Positions 27,867 to 27,995 of a DNA stretch of 27,995 nucleotides are shown here, one piece after another (position 1 is the stretch's first letter; every line of letters begins with the position of its first letter). The position numbers were made by a program, and so were the translations under genes. The stretch covers positions 1-27,995 of the forward strand of contig DASVCS010000044.1 of NCBI GenBank assembly GCA_036381495.1, given 5' to 3'. Source of the stretch: DASVCS01 sp036381495. Its GTDB lineage: Bacteria > Gemmatimonadota > Gemmatimonadetes > Longimicrobiales > RSA9. The notes beneath the pieces are model-generated. The model had not been told where the DNA came from, made no database searches, and worked only from the letters and a program-made list of their open reading frames with translations.

Positions 27867-27870
27867 GCGG

Positions 27871-27995
27871 TCAAGCGTCCGGCGCCGCTCGGATACCGGT
27901 GGTACCGGTGGCGCGGGTCCTGAGAAGGTCCACCACATCGGTGAGACCCATCTCGATGCGCCCGTGGACGCGGGGGTTGAGCAGCACCGTGCCGT
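27871..27995 (-). CDS. C-terminal end of an unrecognised protein, running off the window
   Basis: Minus-strand frame entering from the window edge: GTVLLNPRVHGRIEMGLTDV, VDLLRTRATGTTG, ending with TGA 27873-27871. The phrase is protein-like, but too short to assign; its last residues overlap the start of the IS110 remnant, so the end may be an artefact of that insertion. Confidence 0.3.
   Translation of the reverse strand, partial: GTVLLNPRVHGRIEMGLTDVVDLLRTRATGTTGIRAAPDA

Overview
The window is strongly GC-rich DNA from a diderm bacterium: it opens with the C-terminus of a TonB-dependent outer-membrane receptor, followed by a PepSY-type inner-membrane protein. Gene content (Dps, TipA-type MerR, DinB, MarR-GNAT, VOC proteins, DUF6174-like lipoprotein) fits a soil or sediment lineage such as Gemmatimonadota, but the phylum is a guess.

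Layout. 1-3850: chromosomal stress and iron genes (receptor end, PepSY protein, Dps, MerR/TipAS regulator with a textbook 19-bp-spacer promoter). 3876-16457: a complete-ended but very small (12.58 kb) Mu-like transposable element, flanked by a 5-bp target duplication CATCA (3871-3875 and 16458-16462) and with imperfect terminal inverted repeats starting TGTC. 16463-22915: chromosomal genes (an unrecognised 385-aa protein, a signal-less HtrA-type protease, an FAD monooxygenase with a TetR-type operator, a MarR-GNAT fusion, DinB). 23218-27995: a decayed accessory stretch with at least four broken genes (frameshifted lipoprotein, class V aminotransferase tail, beta-lactamase-fold hydrolase welded to a sigma-factor fragment, IS110 transposase remnant) among intact VOC, PIN and CPBP genes.

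The Mu-like element is the most interesting part. Reading leftwards from the right end: a divergent repressor (+), then a tightly coupled early operon ner - 36-aa CxxC protein - MuA transposase (D267/D332/E385) - MuB ATPase - 98-aa protein - GemA - 129-aa protein, closed by a strong hairpin; then a Mor-like activator; then a late block made of a coiled-coil protein, a tail-assembly chaperone with a GGGAAAC -1 frameshift site, a tape measure protein, a second Mor/C-like regulator, major head protein T and protease I. Terminase, portal, tail sheath and tube, baseplate, fibres and lysis genes are all absent, and T precedes I, the reverse of Mu. Intact ends, intact target duplication and intact reading frames suggest recent transposition. 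It could be a deletion derivative, or a transposable phage satellite that carries its own capsid, protease and tail-length genes and borrows the rest from a helper; the second is a hypothesis.
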